Assembly: GCA_944324465.1 (NCBI GenBank)
Contig: CALUWI010000002.1
Location: forward strand, 124,001 to 188,000
Length of the DNA stretch: 64,000 bases
Reading direction: 5' to 3'
Source of the DNA: an uncultured Mucispirillum sp.
GTDB taxonomy: Bacteria > Chrysiogenota > Deferribacteres > Deferribacterales > Mucispirillaceae
A program made the translations under genes and the position numbers. The first letter of the stretch is position 1. Every line of letters begins with the position of its first letter. The notes under the pieces were generated by a model. It was not told where the DNA came from and ran no database searches. It worked only from the letters and a program-made list of their open reading frames with translations. Positions 42,595 through 53,142 of this stretch are shown piece by piece.

Positions 42595-44109
42595 CTAGTC
42601 ATATATCATTTTAGTTCTTATATCTACCTGTATACCAAAAGTTTCCACAAATGTATGCTTAACTTTTTCAAATGTAAAAAGCTCCACAAAAGGCTCTTTT
42701 ACAGCCTTTGCATTTATTATAATCATATTATCGTTCTGCACTATATCTATATCCTCTATCAACCCAGTCTTGCTGGCATCAAAAGATACTGCCATGCGAA
42801 GAATACATGAAAGTTTATTTATCATAAGCCGTTCTTCTGGAGATAAATAGTTACCCTCTATACTTTCATCATGGCTTAATATACTGTTCATATTATAAAC
42901 AACACAGGCAGTTAAGAATATATCACGAGAGCTTATGCCTGGTATGCTCATAGATTTAATTATATAATATGAATTATATGTTGCCTGTTTTGCATCAATA
43001 TATTCTCCGACCTGAAATAAAAGTGCTGCCATCTCTAAAATATCATATTTAGATTTATCAAGAGAATGTAAATCATCAAACTCAGTAAATAATTTTTTAG
43101 CAAATTTTGCAGTCCGCCTTGCATGCATTGTATCTATATTAAACCTTTCACCAAGAGCAAGTGTAGTGTTTTTTACTCTTTTATGATAACTGCGGTCTTT
43201 AAGGCTGCCTGTATAAAACTGAGTAAGAGTAGTAGGAAAATCAACAGGGGAAAAATGAAACCTGTCTGCCCCAGTATATTTTAAAAGATGAATATATGTG
43301 CATAATGTAGGCACTAAAACTTCCGCCTCATCATCTCTTAATGAAAGCTCATCTACTAATTCCTGTTTAGTATAAACCCTTATTTTATTATAAAGCCTTT
43401 CTAAATCTTCCCTTAAAATAAACTTGTCTTTCGGCTTGAAGATTCTAAGCATCATATTAATAGAACTTCCACTGCCTACAAGATTTTTTACTTTCATCTT
43501 TTTATTAATAGTGCCTGCAACTGTAGCAACCATATTTTCTGCATACTGGTCAAAAGCTCTGTGCCTTTTTAAAGGGCTTATATGCCTAAACATCTGCCTG
43601 AGCCTTAAACTGCCGTAAGGAAGTGCTCCAGAATATAAAATATTATCGCCTTTTGTAACAGAAAGAGTAATATTACCACTGGCAATATTTGCAAACACCA
43701 CCCCTTCTTTTTCCATATTGTCAAAGCCTGCCACAGAGAGCTTGGCTGCTAAATATTTAATGTAAACCTCTTCTGATGGCTCTAATATTGTAATATCTAT
43801 ACCTGCATGGATTTTAACATAATCTATAAAGAAATCTTTATTACCTGCTTCCCGCACACCGCTTGTACATACTGCTTTGTAATGCTTTATGCCATATTCA
43901 TCCAGCTTGCGTTTAAAGCCACGAAGTATCTCTGTAGCATATTTTACATGCTCTAATGAAATATATCCTTGAGAAAATGTATCCACACCAAGACGCAAAG
44001 GCTTTAAAAGATAATCAATCTCTTTAATATATCCTTTGCCTACTTCTGATACTGCCATACGGAACGCACTGGCACCAATATTTATTATACCATACAGATA
44101 TGTTTTCAT
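42595..44109 (-). CDS. Degenerate Ppx/GppA paralogue
   Basis: 504 residues, aligning over its full length with the next gene by eye. The ATP/phosphate loop reads IINIGASAFRMAV where active enzymes have a Asp-Ile-Gly-Ser-Asn-Ser pattern, and the second loop reads ANIASGNITLSV in place of DxGGGSxEL. The C-terminal HD-type domain also lost its His-Asp pair (LLFQVGEYID where the neighbour has MLHDIGQHIS). The protein is intact, so it is likely a non-catalytic partner or regulator rather than a pseudogene. It starts 1 bp after the canonical ppx ends and precedes ppk. Confidence 0.8.
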   Translation of the reverse strand: MKTYLYGIINIGASAFRMAVSEVGKGYIKEIDYLLKPLRLGVDTFSQGYISLEHVKYATEILRGFKRKLDEYGIKHYKAVCTSGVREAGNKDFFIDYVKIHAGIDITILEPSEEVYIKYLAAKLSVAGFDNMEKEGVVFANIASGNITLSVTKGDNILYSGALPYGSLRLRQMFRHISPLKRHRAFDQYAENMVATVAGTINKKMKVKNLVGSGSSINMMLRIFKPKDKFILREDLERLYNKIRVYTKQELVDELSLRDDEAEVLVPTLCTYIHLLKYTGADRFHFSPVDFPTTLTQFYTGSLKDRSYHKRVKNTTLALGERFNIDTMHARRTAKFAKKLFTEFDDLHSLDKSKYDILEMAALLFQVGEYIDAKQATYNSYYIIKSMSIPGISSRDIFLTACVVYNMNSILSHDESIEGNYLSPEERLMINKLSCILRMAVSFDASKTGLIEDIDIVQNDNMIIINAKAVKEPFVELFTFEKVKHTFVETFGIQVDIRTKMIYD

Positions 44110-44110
44110 A

Positions 44111-45637
44111 CTATATCAGCTCCACAGTCCTGCCTGTTATTTTTTCAAGCAAATCTTTCTTTTTATCAAAGCCTGATTTTTCCATTTCTATATTGCTGTT
44201 TTTATCTACTTCTAATGATATTGTGATTTTTTCATCACTTATATCTACATTTATGTCTTTTACTGCCTGAGAATGAGTTCTGTCTAATCCGTCCGCTATC
44301 CTTAAAATAGATGCCAGTTTAGAAACTTTAAGACGAGCATTATTAGATAATTTTAAGTAATGCTCATGGCTTAATTTTGGCATAGACCTTCTGTGATACC
44401 TTGCCACATTAGCAATTATGGCTATCTCATCATCTGAAAAGCCAGGAAGCTCCGTATTTGTGATAAGATAGTAAGAATGTTTATGATGCTTAGAATATGA
44501 AATATGCTGGCCTATATCGTGAAGCATTGCTGCAGCTTCTAAAAGCCTGTAATCTTCATCTTTTAAGTCTAAAATTTTCTGCAGTTTTTCAAAAAGTATT
44601 TTTGAAAGCCTTGTTACCTGCTCAGCATGAGCATCATCAAAATAATACTTCTTGCCAGTTTCCACAAGCCTTGCATAGTTTACATCAGTATTGCCGCCCT
44701 GAAAAATAAGCTCTATGCCCATTTTATTCATTACATCTATCGTAAGCCCTGCACGCAAACCGCCAGAAAGTGTGTAAAAGCCTTCTAAGTTATACCGTTT
44801 TAAAAGCATATTCACAAGTAATGTGGCACTTAATATAATATCTGCCCTTGTTGGCTCTACTCCAGATATTTTAAGCCGTTCTTCTATTTTTTTGCCTGCT
44901 ATCTCATTTAAGAAATGTTTTGCAAAAACTGTATCTACAAACTTAACTGAAGCATCTGAAAGATTTTGCCTTTTATTATATATAGCTGAAATATTGTTGA
45001 TAGTGCCGCCAGAACAGATTAATTTTGTAACACCTTTTTTTGGCAGAATATCATCAAACACATCTTTTAAATGAACACGCAGATTTTTTACCTGCTCAGA
45101 ATTTGGCGGGTCCCCTTGCAAATACTCATAGTTTAATTTAGAACATCCTAAAGGTGTACTTTCTGAAAAAATAAGGCTTCCGTTTTCTGCATAGCTAAAC
45201 TCTGTACTGCCGCCACCCATATCTACAAGCAGTACATTATAATCACTTATTTGAAAATAATATGATGCAGCAAGATACATAAGGCGGGCTTCTTCTTCCC
45301 CAGAAATAATCTCTATATCTATACCAGTTTTAGATTTTATATATTCAGCAACTTCCTTACCATTAGATGCTTCACGGAAAGATGCAGTAGCAACAGCACG
45401 GCACATTTCCACATTATCGCTATCCATCATAGTTTTAATGTTTGTAAGCACCTGCAAGAGAGTATCTATGGCTTCATCTGAAAACTTGCCAGTTTTATAT
45501 ACATTATCACCTATGCGGACAGTGGCTTTATAGTCATTTATCACCTTATAAGTCCTGTCTATCACACGGGCAACCTGCAGCCTGATAGAGTTACTGCCTA
45601 TATCTATAACAGCAATAGTCTTTTGCGTATGTTCCAT
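44111..45637 (-). CDS. ppx: Exopolyphosphatase / pppGpp phosphohydrolase
   Basis: 508 residues. Nucleotide loops are canonical: VIDIGSNSIRLQV at the N-terminus and LLVDMGGGSTEFSYA near residue 137. CRAVATASFREASNG lies between them. The C-terminal HD domain keeps its metal site (MLHDIGQHISYSKHHKHS near residue 369). Ppx/GppA enzymes release phosphate from polyphosphate or convert pppGpp to ppGpp; which one dominates here is unclear. First gene of the ppx-paralogue-ppk operon. Confidence 0.92.
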   Translation of the reverse strand: MEHTQKTIAVIDIGSNSIRLQVARVIDRTYKVINDYKATVRIGDNVYKTGKFSDEAIDTLLQVLTNIKTMMDSDNVEMCRAVATASFREASNGKEVAEYIKSKTGIDIEIISGEEEARLMYLAASYYFQISDYNVLLVDMGGGSTEFSYAENGSLIFSESTPLGCSKLNYEYLQGDPPNSEQVKNLRVHLKDVFDDILPKKGVTKLICSGGTINNISAIYNKRQNLSDASVKFVDTVFAKHFLNEIAGKKIEERLKISGVEPTRADIILSATLLVNMLLKRYNLEGFYTLSGGLRAGLTIDVMNKMGIELIFQGGNTDVNYARLVETGKKYYFDDAHAEQVTRLSKILFEKLQKILDLKDEDYRLLEAAAMLHDIGQHISYSKHHKHSYYLITNTELPGFSDDEIAIIANVARYHRRSMPKLSHEHYLKLSNNARLKVSKLASILRIADGLDRTHSQAVKDINVDISDEKITISLEVDKNSNIEMEKSGFDKKKDLLEKITGRTVELI

Positions 45638-45784
45638 ATCCGCCCCCTTATAATATAACCTATTCTAACACAATAATTTAACATTGTCAAAGATAGTAAA
45701 GTAAAAGAAATGTAAAATAAGATGGTTGGGGGAAGAAAAAGGTTAGATTATTTTTAAAAAATTGGAGTTTATTTGTAAATAAAA

Positions 45785-45813
45785 TTGACTTTATATTTTT
45801 AATATTGTAAAAT
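45785..45813 (+). promoter_or_regulatory. Promoter of the second defence island
   Basis: TTGACT (45785-45790), a 17-bp spacer and TAAAAT (45808-45813), each one mismatch from consensus, 22 bp before the first ATG. No terminator is seen until after the last gene, so all six genes may depend on it. Confidence 0.6.
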
Positions 45814-45835
45814 AATATGTTGTTAAAATATACAC

Positions 45836-47305
45836 ATGGACACTTCAATGAATACACAAATATTAGTTCCGTCAGCTCCAATTCTAGTTGAATCTACAAG
45901 ATCAATAGGATACTCTTTTGAAACAGCAGTAGCAGATATCATTGATAACAGCATAAGCAAACATGCTGATAATATTTTTATATATTTTGATTCAAACAGC
46001 CCACAGTATCTTATGGTTTTAGATAATGGCGCCGGCATGGATAATAATGAACTGATAGATGCAATGAAATACGGCAGTAAAAGTTCTAATGATGAAAGAG
46101 ACAAAGATGATTTAGGACGATTTGGGCTTGGATTAAAAATGGCTTCTCTTTCACAATGCAGAAGACTAACTGTTATTAGTAAAAAAGACAACAAACTTTC
46201 TGGTGCAGTATGGGATTTAGATCATATTATTAACACAAATAACTGGGAACTGATACTGCTTGATGATAATGATATTAAACAAGTAAAATATATTGATAAA
46301 TTAAACAGTTATGAAAGCGGTACCATTGTATTATGGGAAAATTTTGACAGGATAACAAAAGAAGCAGGAGATCACTCAAAAATATTTGACAATAAAATAA
46401 CTATTACAAGAGCACATGTATCTCTTGTATTTCATAGATTTTTATCAGAAAGTAATAAAATTTCAATTTTTTTCAATAATGAATTAGTTCAGCCAACAGA
46501 TCCCTTTTTTTCTTCCCATCAAGCTACACAAAAACTGGAAGAAGAAACTAAAATTATTAATGGTAATATTATAAAAATAAGACCATATATTTTACCATAT
46601 ATAAGCAAACTTAATACAGAAGAAAGGCAGGAAATTTTTGGAAAAGATGGCATAAAACTCAACCAGGGTTTTTATGTATACAGAAATAAACGATTAATTA
46701 TATGGGGAACATGGTTTAGAATGACAGCATATCATGAACTGAAACAGCTTACACGTATAAGAATAGATATTCCAAATACAATGGATTCTTTATGGGAAAT
46801 TGATATAAAAAAATCAACTGCATCGCTGCCAGAAAATATAAAAAAAGAACTAAAAACTATTGTAGAAAAATCCATATTTAAAAGTGAAAGAGTATATACA
46901 TACAGAGGCAGAGAGCTAAACAATAACAATATCGCTCATATTTGGAATATTATTGAAGAAAGAGATAAAAAAATCAAATACTGCATAAATAAGGAACATA
47001 ATTTATATAAATCCATATTTAAACATTTAGATGATGAAGGTAAGGAACTTTTTGGAACTTTTATAGAAAGTGTTGAAAACTTTTTTCCTTATAAAGATGT
47101 ATATGCAAGACTTTCAAAGCAGCAGGACTGTATTGAAACAGATTCTATAGAAGATGACAAAATATACAGAGCATGTAGAAGTTATATGGATATGTTATCT
47201 GTAAATGAAAAAATAGAATTTCTTAATAATTTAGAGAAAAATGAATTAATCATGAACCGCAAAGATATAATAAATAAATTAAAAGAGGATTTTGAAAATG
47301 AATAA
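45836..47305 (+). CDS. GHKL (MORC/MutL-like) ATPase of a defence operon
   Basis: 489 residues. A Hsp90/MutL-type ATP site is clear: ADIIDNSISK (N box) near residue 35, LDNGAGMDNNEL (G1 box) near 61, and GRFGLGLKMASLSQCR (G2 box) near 96. The C-terminal third is Lys/Glu-rich and helical. Comparative work by Iyer, Abhiman and Aravind (2008) describes such ATPases with Z1-domain helicases in R-M-type operons, and the next gene is a Z1 protein. Neither possible start (45836 or ATG 45848) has a good Shine-Dalgarno site. It overlaps the next gene by 8 bp. Role in sensing or loading on DNA is inferred. Confidence 0.82.
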   Translation: MDTSMNTQILVPSAPILVESTRSIGYSFETAVADIIDNSISKHADNIFIYFDSNSPQYLMVLDNGAGMDNNELIDAMKYGSKSSNDERDKDDLGRFGLGLKMASLSQCRRLTVISKKDNKLSGAVWDLDHIINTNNWELILLDDNDIKQVKYIDKLNSYESGTIVLWENFDRITKEAGDHSKIFDNKITITRAHVSLVFHRFLSESNKISIFFNNELVQPTDPFFSSHQATQKLEEETKIINGNIIKIRPYILPYISKLNTEERQEIFGKDGIKLNQGFYVYRNKRLIIWGTWFRMTAYHELKQLTRIRIDIPNTMDSLWEIDIKKSTASLPENIKKELKTIVEKSIFKSERVYTYRGRELNNNNIAHIWNIIEERDKKIKYCINKEHNLYKSIFKHLDDEGKELFGTFIESVENFFPYKDVYARLSKQQDCIETDSIEDDKIYRACRSYMDMLSVNEKIEFLNNLEKNELIMNRKDIINKLKEDFENE

Positions 47306-50138
47306 AATATATAGTTTTATATCTACTGCTGATGATTTAATAGAACATTATAAACTAGAACATGGTATAGAAATTCTTGAAGAACATGAAATGGAACAAA
47401 TTATTTTACCCGTAAAACAATTATTTAATTTAAGTGATGAGGAATTTATACAAGCAAAAAATGCACTTCATTCACGTATAGCTGTTAAAATGGATAGAGG
47501 TGTTTGTCTAAAGGACTATAACCATAAACCATGGTATAAATCATATAAAAGCACAAAAGAAAATTTTCCTTTTTGGCAAAGATATAGAGAATATCTTATA
47601 AAAGATAAAAATTTTTCTCACAAAGTAATTAATGCTCTTGATGAATGCACTGATGATATAATGGATATGCTTGCAAACCCAGAGAAAAAAGAAAATTTTT
47701 CCAGAAGAGGATTGATTATAGGCGATGTTCAATCTGGAAAAACAGCAACTTATATCGCACTTATTAATAAAGCCGCAGATGCAGGATATAAAGTAATAAT
47801 TTTACTAACAGGTACTATCGAAAAATTAAGACAGCAGACACAAGGAAGAATAGATGAAGGTTTTACAGGAATAAAATTTAAAAACTATTTTAATGGTATA
47901 GAAGAAAAAAATATAGATTCCTATATTGGTGTTAGTAAATACTCTATTATAAAAGATATGTATGTTACATCACTAACATCTACAGAACTAGATTTTAATA
48001 GATATGCATACAAGAGTATAATATCAAGTGTAAAAAGTTTAGCTGGTCCAGTTATTTTTGTAATTAAAAAAAATAAAAGTATACTAGAAAAATTAAAAAA
48101 GTGGTTTTTAAACTATAGTGCTGAAAATGATGAAATACATGAAACAATGCTTTTAATAGATGATGAAGCCGATGCAGCCTCTATAAATACAAATAATGAT
48201 GAAACAAACCCTACTGCTATTAATACTGCTATAAGATCTTTACTTAAAATTTTTATTCGCTCAAATTATGTTGCATTTACTGCTACTCCATATGCAAATA
48301 TATTTATTAATCCAGATACAACTGATGACATGTTAAAAGATGATTTATTTCCAAAAGATTTTATATATTCTCTTAATGCTCCAACCAACTATATTGGTGC
48401 TTCATCTATTTTTGTAGATTATAAAGATGAAGAAGGTAATGAAATACCTGCTAAATATAAATATATGCTTCACAATAATGATGACTGTGAAAAATTTATT
48501 CCTGAAAAACATAAAAAAGATTATACAATAGAAATTCTTCCAGAAAGCTTAAAAGAAGCTATAGCTTCTTTTATTATAGCTAATGCTGTAAGAGATTTGA
48601 GAGGTCATAAAAATACACATAGAACAATGCTTATAAATGTAAGCAGATATATTAATGTACAAAATAAATTAACAAATATAATAAAGGAATATTTTAAAGA
48701 TATTATAGAAGAAATTAGAAATTACAGTAAAATGGAAGATGCACTTAAACACAGAAATATAAAATTTATAAAAGAAGTATATGATAAATATTATGCAAAT
48801 TTAGATGCATATATGAATTCAAGCAGTACTTTTACATGGCAGCAGATACAGGAAACTTTATATCAATCTTCCTCTTCTATTGAAATATCAAGTGTTAATA
48901 GTGGTAATGCGTCAAAAATATTAGATTATGAAAATTATGAAAAAGGATTAAGACTTATTGCTGTCGGTGGTATAAGTTTATCAAGAGGTTTAACTTTAGA
49001 AGGGCTTGTTATAAGTTATTTTTATAGAAATTCAAAAATGTATGATACTTTAATGCAAATGGGCAGATGGTTTGGATACAGGCATGGATATGATGATTTG
49101 TGTCAAATATGGATGACAGTTCGTTCACAGGAATGGTATTCCAATATCGCTGAAGCTACTGATGAGCTTAGAAAAGATATTGTTAGAATGCATAATACAA
49201 ACAGAACACCAAAGGACTTTGGTTTACAAGTCAGAGCGGACAACAACTCTCTTTTAGTTACTGCCATGAATAAAATGAGAACTGCACAGGAATATACAAT
49301 AACAGTTTCTCTTTCAGGACTGTATAAAGAAACACCATATATAACAGATAACAAAGAGGAAAATAATCATAATTTAAATGCAGTAAATAAACTTATATCA
49401 TCCCTTATTAATGAAAAATATAAAGATGAGTATGAAAACACCAGCCTTGCATTACCCTATAAACATCAGTTTTTAAATATTCCTAAAGAAAAGATTATAG
49501 ATTTTCTATCTATATTTAGAGCAAGTATATTCAATTTATATACCGGCTTTAATGATAATAATGAACAAGGTTTTATTGTAAATTTATTGCAGGAAAATCA
49601 TAAAAGCATACTAGATCACTGGGATGTTTTAATTGCTTCAGGCAGAGGTGAACAATGCTCTATTGGAGGTATAGAAACAAATAGAGTTCAACGGAATTTC
49701 ACAGTTATCAAAAGTGCTAACGGAAATACGGGTGCTTTTAAAATGTCTGGATCAAAATCAAGATTAGGAACAAGCAGTGACGCTAAAGGTGGGTTAACTT
49801 GTGAACAAGCCAAAACTATAATAAGCAATTATAAAAATACACTATCTAATGAAAATAAAAGCATTCCTGCAAAAAGATATTTTGAAGATAAAGATGTTAA
49901 AAGAAATCCTCTTTTAATTATTTATCCTATTGAACTAAAAAATAATAATGCAGAATCAAATGAAATTGAACAAAATTATAAAAATGATACACTTATTGGT
50001 ATTGGTATCGGTATTCCAGTATTTAATGATACAAATACATATAAATCAAGCACATATGTAGTAAATATGATAAAATATAAAGAATATACTGGACTGGATG
50101 AAAATGAAATTGAAATAGATGAGATAGAAAATGGATAA
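47298..50138 (+). CDS. Z1-domain superfamily 2 helicase-like protein
   Basis: About 946 residues. Walker A is IIGDVQSGKTATYIALI near residue 140, Walker B is LLIDDEADAASINT near 288, and the third helicase motif AFTATPYANIFI near 328. The Z1 signature region has GGISLSRGLTLEGLVISYF and MQMGRWFGYRHGYDD near 555-600. ATG at 47298 is the start, with AGAGGA 8 nt before it; the frame could also open two codons earlier at TTG. Z1 proteins are known as part of the GHKL-ATPase defence operons. It overlaps both neighbours by 8 bp, so translation is coupled along the operon. Confidence 0.87.
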   Translation: MNKIYSFISTADDLIEHYKLEHGIEILEEHEMEQIILPVKQLFNLSDEEFIQAKNALHSRIAVKMDRGVCLKDYNHKPWYKSYKSTKENFPFWQRYREYLIKDKNFSHKVINALDECTDDIMDMLANPEKKENFSRRGLIIGDVQSGKTATYIALINKAADAGYKVIILLTGTIEKLRQQTQGRIDEGFTGIKFKNYFNGIEEKNIDSYIGVSKYSIIKDMYVTSLTSTELDFNRYAYKSIISSVKSLAGPVIFVIKKNKSILEKLKKWFLNYSAENDEIHETMLLIDDEADAASINTNNDETNPTAINTAIRSLLKIFIRSNYVAFTATPYANIFINPDTTDDMLKDDLFPKDFIYSLNAPTNYIGASSIFVDYKDEEGNEIPAKYKYMLHNNDDCEKFIPEKHKKDYTIEILPESLKEAIASFIIANAVRDLRGHKNTHRTMLINVSRYINVQNKLTNIIKEYFKDIIEEIRNYSKMEDALKHRNIKFIKEVYDKYYANLDAYMNSSSTFTWQQIQETLYQSSSSIEISSVNSGNASKILDYENYEKGLRLIAVGGISLSRGLTLEGLVISYFYRNSKMYDTLMQMGRWFGYRHGYDDLCQIWMTVRSQEWYSNIAEATDELRKDIVRMHNTNRTPKDFGLQVRADNNSLLVTAMNKMRTAQEYTITVSLSGLYKETPYITDNKEENNHNLNAVNKLISSLINEKYKDEYENTSLALPYKHQFLNIPKEKIIDFLSIFRASIFNLYTGFNDNNEQGFIVNLLQENHKSILDHWDVLIASGRGEQCSIGGIETNRVQRNFTVIKSANGNTGAFKMSGSKSRLGTSSDAKGGLTCEQAKTIISNYKNTLSNENKSIPAKRYFEDKDVKRNPLLIIYPIELKNNNAESNEIEQNYKNDTLIGIGIGIPVFNDTNTYKSSTYVVNMIKYKEYTGLDENEIEIDEIENG

Positions 50139-51048
50139 TTCTGCTGATATTTTTAACAAAATTAATAATGGTTCATCGGCTATTAGAGTACATGAAAATA
50201 TTAATCATAATATTTTTTTAGGAAAAGATGAAAAAAATCGTCTAATTATGTTTGCTATATCTGATTTAGAACCATCTAATATTACATCGTCTAATTTTAT
50301 AGAAATACAAACTGGACTACGCAGTGATGGTAAATGGGTTTTATCTTTTATTTTAACTAATTCTAATTATTCAGACTTATTTTGTCATTTTTGTGATGAC
50401 ATGATAGATTATGCTGTAGAAAATAAACATAAAGATGTTATAGAAAGTTTTTCTAACAGGTATATAAAATGGCAAAATATGCTTAAAAAAAATAGTACTG
50501 GTTTATTATCAAAAGAAGCAGTGAAAGGTTTAATTGGTGAAATACATTTTTTAATAAATTCAATGGTTCCAAAATATGGCATTGAAAAAGCAGTGGCGGC
50601 ATGGGTAGGAATGGAATATAATATACATGATTTCATAGTTGATGATTTATGGTATGAAATTAAATCTGTAAAACATGGAGCACCTACAGTAACGGTTTCT
50701 TCTATTGAGCAGCTGGATTGTCAAAATGATGGTAAACTGGTTATTAATTATTTTAATGATACAAGTATTGCTGATATTGATAAAATTACACTAAATAGTA
50801 TAATCCTGGAACTTTTTTCTTTAATTAATGATGACAGCTTGAAAATTATTATATCTGATAAACTACTTGATTATGGATATATTTATAGAAAAGAATACGA
50901 TGCATTTCCTTTTAAGTTTATTAGAAAAGAAATATATAATATAAATAATACATTTCCTGCTATTCGGAGAAATAATATTCCTGATACTGTTAAAAATACA
51001 AAATATGAATTATTTATAATAAAAATTCAAAACTACAAAGAGGATTAA
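50131..51048 (+). CDS. DUF4420 PD-(D/E)XK nuclease-like protein
   Basis: 305 residues. The core FIVDDLWYEIKSVKHGAPTVTVSS near residues 168-190 gives the D-(x)n-E-x-K pattern of PD-(D/E)XK nucleases, and VKGLIGEIHFLIN near 131 is the conserved helix before it. This fits DUF4420, a usual partner of Z1 and AIPR proteins. It would supply DNA cleavage. It starts inside the Z1 stop region (8-bp overlap) and is followed 1 bp later by the AIPR gene. Confidence 0.8.
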   Translation: MDNSADIFNKINNGSSAIRVHENINHNIFLGKDEKNRLIMFAISDLEPSNITSSNFIEIQTGLRSDGKWVLSFILTNSNYSDLFCHFCDDMIDYAVENKHKDVIESFSNRYIKWQNMLKKNSTGLLSKEAVKGLIGEIHFLINSMVPKYGIEKAVAAWVGMEYNIHDFIVDDLWYEIKSVKHGAPTVTVSSIEQLDCQNDGKLVINYFNDTSIADIDKITLNSIILELFSLINDDSLKIIISDKLLDYGYIYRKEYDAFPFKFIRKEIYNINNTFPAIRRNNIPDTVKNTKYELFIIKIQNYKED

Positions 51049-51049
51049 A

Positions 51050-53140
51050 ATGGATATTAATGAATTTCGGGAAAGATTTTTAGATGATATAAAATATTCT
51101 GCTAATATTAATGAATTCTCTACAAGAGAAAGTTTTCTGCATGAAGTTTCATCAATTTTAATAGATTCAGACTTAATTGATGATGATATAGAATATGTTT
51201 ACTTTGATGGAACAGGATACAGAAATAAATCTATTGCCATAGATGGATATTTATTTAATGAGCTTGATGAAAATCTATGTATTTATGTTACTTATATAAA
51301 TGACATAAGCACAGATATAGAAACAATTACGCAGACAGTTGCACATCAGCAGTTAAAAAAAGCGTATTCTTTTATAACTGATGCAAAATATTTAACAGAT
51401 AATTTAGAAGAAAGCAGTCCTGCTTATGGTTTAGCATATGATATCATACACAAATATCATAATATTAGAAAATATTCAGTTTTTCTTATAACTGATTATT
51501 CTATGAGTAAAACTATAAAAAATATTGAAAACGATATATATAATAATATTCCAGTTGAATTCCATATTATAGATATTAATAGAATATTTGAATATAATAT
51601 GTCGCAAAATCAAAGAGAGGAATTAGACATTAATTTAATAGAACTCTCTGATAATAACCATGGTATTCCATGCCTTTTTGCTGGTCAATCAGATAATTAT
51701 ACTGCATATTTATGCAGTATACCTGGAATAATGCTGGCAAAAATTTATAATAAATTTGGAAGCAGACTTTTAGAAGGAAATGTCAGGTCATTTTTACAGA
51801 CTAAAGGTAAAGTAAATAAAGGCATAAGAAATACAATTCTCAATAACCCTGAAATGTTTTTTGCTTATAATAACGGTATAACAGTAACAGCTTCTGATAT
51901 TACAATAGATAATGAAAATGGCAATAATTATATTAAATCAATTAGAGGAATGCAGATTGTTAATGGAGGACAGACAACAGCCTCTCTTGGAAGTGCTTTA
52001 TTAAATGACAAAAAAGAGAACTCAGAAGAACAAATTAAAAAAATATTTGTTCCAATGAAACTTTCAATTGTTTCAAAAGAAAAATCTTTGGAAATAATTC
52101 CTGAAATATCAAAGTATGCTAACAGTCAAAATAAAGTAAGCGATGCCGATCTAGGTGCTAACCATCCTTTTCAAATCAGAATTGAAGAATTTTCAAGACG
52201 TATCCCTGCACCTGCTGTTAATGGAAATCAGTTTGGAACATACTGGTATTATGAAAGAGCCAAAGGTCAGTATAGACAGGAAACATATAAATACTCTAAA
52301 TCTGCCAAAAAACAGTTTGACAGCAGACATCCAAAGGAACAAATGTTTACTAAAACTGATTTATCAAAATATATAAATATTAAATTACTTAAGCCAAATA
52401 TGGCTAGTGCTGGTAATCAAAAATCATTTTCTACATTTGCTTCATGGTTAAGTGATCAATGGGAAAAGGATCAGGATTCCTTTAATGAAAATTTTTATAA
52501 AGAATTGATTGCACTTGCAATATTATACAGACAGACCGACTTATTAATAAAAAAACAACAATGGTATACTGGAAGTTATAAAGCAAATATTGTTATTTAC
52601 ACTCTTTCAATCATATTATATAACATTCAAAAAAATTATACAGATTTCGATATTAATTATAGAGAAATATGGAATAACCAAAATTTATCAAAAGAATGGA
52701 TAATTGAAATTGAAAAAGTTTCTAAATTAGTATATGAATTTTTAACAGATCCAAACAGGGGTGTTGAAAATGTTACAGAATGGGCTAAGAGAACTGCCTG
52801 CTGGGAAAATGCTAAAAGTAAAATAATATTTAATTTTGAAAAGAGTTTTACAAATAAATTAATAAGTAAAGATATGCAAAAAGTAATTCAAAAAGCTGCA
52901 AAAAAAGAGCAAAGAATAGAAAATAAAATCAACTCTGCAATTGCTGTTTATAATCTTGGCAGCGAATTTTGGAAAAAAGTTTATAATTGGAATGAAAGTA
53001 ATAGAATATTTTCTGAAAAAGAAACTGCTATTTTAAAAATTGCTACAGAAATAGACAATGGTAAAATTCCATCTGATGCACAAAGTAAAATTTTAGTAAA
53101 TATGCTTGAAAAAGCAAAGGATAATGGTTTTAGTATATAA
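51050..53140 (+). CDS. AIPR-family (abortive infection) protein
   Basis: 696 residues. The family's central block is plain: NPEMFFAYNNGITVTASDI near residue 265 and IRGMQIVNGGQTTASLGSAL near 299. The N-terminal 200 residues may contain a nuclease-like fold, but no clear catalytic triad is seen. AIPR proteins are named for abortive-infection phage resistance. It sits between the DUF4420 and methylase genes with gaps of 1 and 2 bp. The biochemical activity is not established by sequence. Confidence 0.82.
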   Translation: MDINEFRERFLDDIKYSANINEFSTRESFLHEVSSILIDSDLIDDDIEYVYFDGTGYRNKSIAIDGYLFNELDENLCIYVTYINDISTDIETITQTVAHQQLKKAYSFITDAKYLTDNLEESSPAYGLAYDIIHKYHNIRKYSVFLITDYSMSKTIKNIENDIYNNIPVEFHIIDINRIFEYNMSQNQREELDINLIELSDNNHGIPCLFAGQSDNYTAYLCSIPGIMLAKIYNKFGSRLLEGNVRSFLQTKGKVNKGIRNTILNNPEMFFAYNNGITVTASDITIDNENGNNYIKSIRGMQIVNGGQTTASLGSALLNDKKENSEEQIKKIFVPMKLSIVSKEKSLEIIPEISKYANSQNKVSDADLGANHPFQIRIEEFSRRIPAPAVNGNQFGTYWYYERAKGQYRQETYKYSKSAKKQFDSRHPKEQMFTKTDLSKYINIKLLKPNMASAGNQKSFSTFASWLSDQWEKDQDSFNENFYKELIALAILYRQTDLLIKKQQWYTGSYKANIVIYTLSIILYNIQKNYTDFDINYREIWNNQNLSKEWIIEIEKVSKLVYEFLTDPNRGVENVTEWAKRTACWENAKSKIIFNFEKSFTNKLISKDMQKVIQKAAKKEQRIENKINSAIAVYNLGSEFWKKVYNWNESNRIFSEKETAILKIATEIDNGKIPSDAQSKILVNMLEKAKDNGFSI

Positions 53141-53142
53141 AT

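Noticed and set aside
45721-45735. Short G-run (5 G) before the second island
   Set aside because: Too short and non-coding, so not comparable with the poly-G switches.
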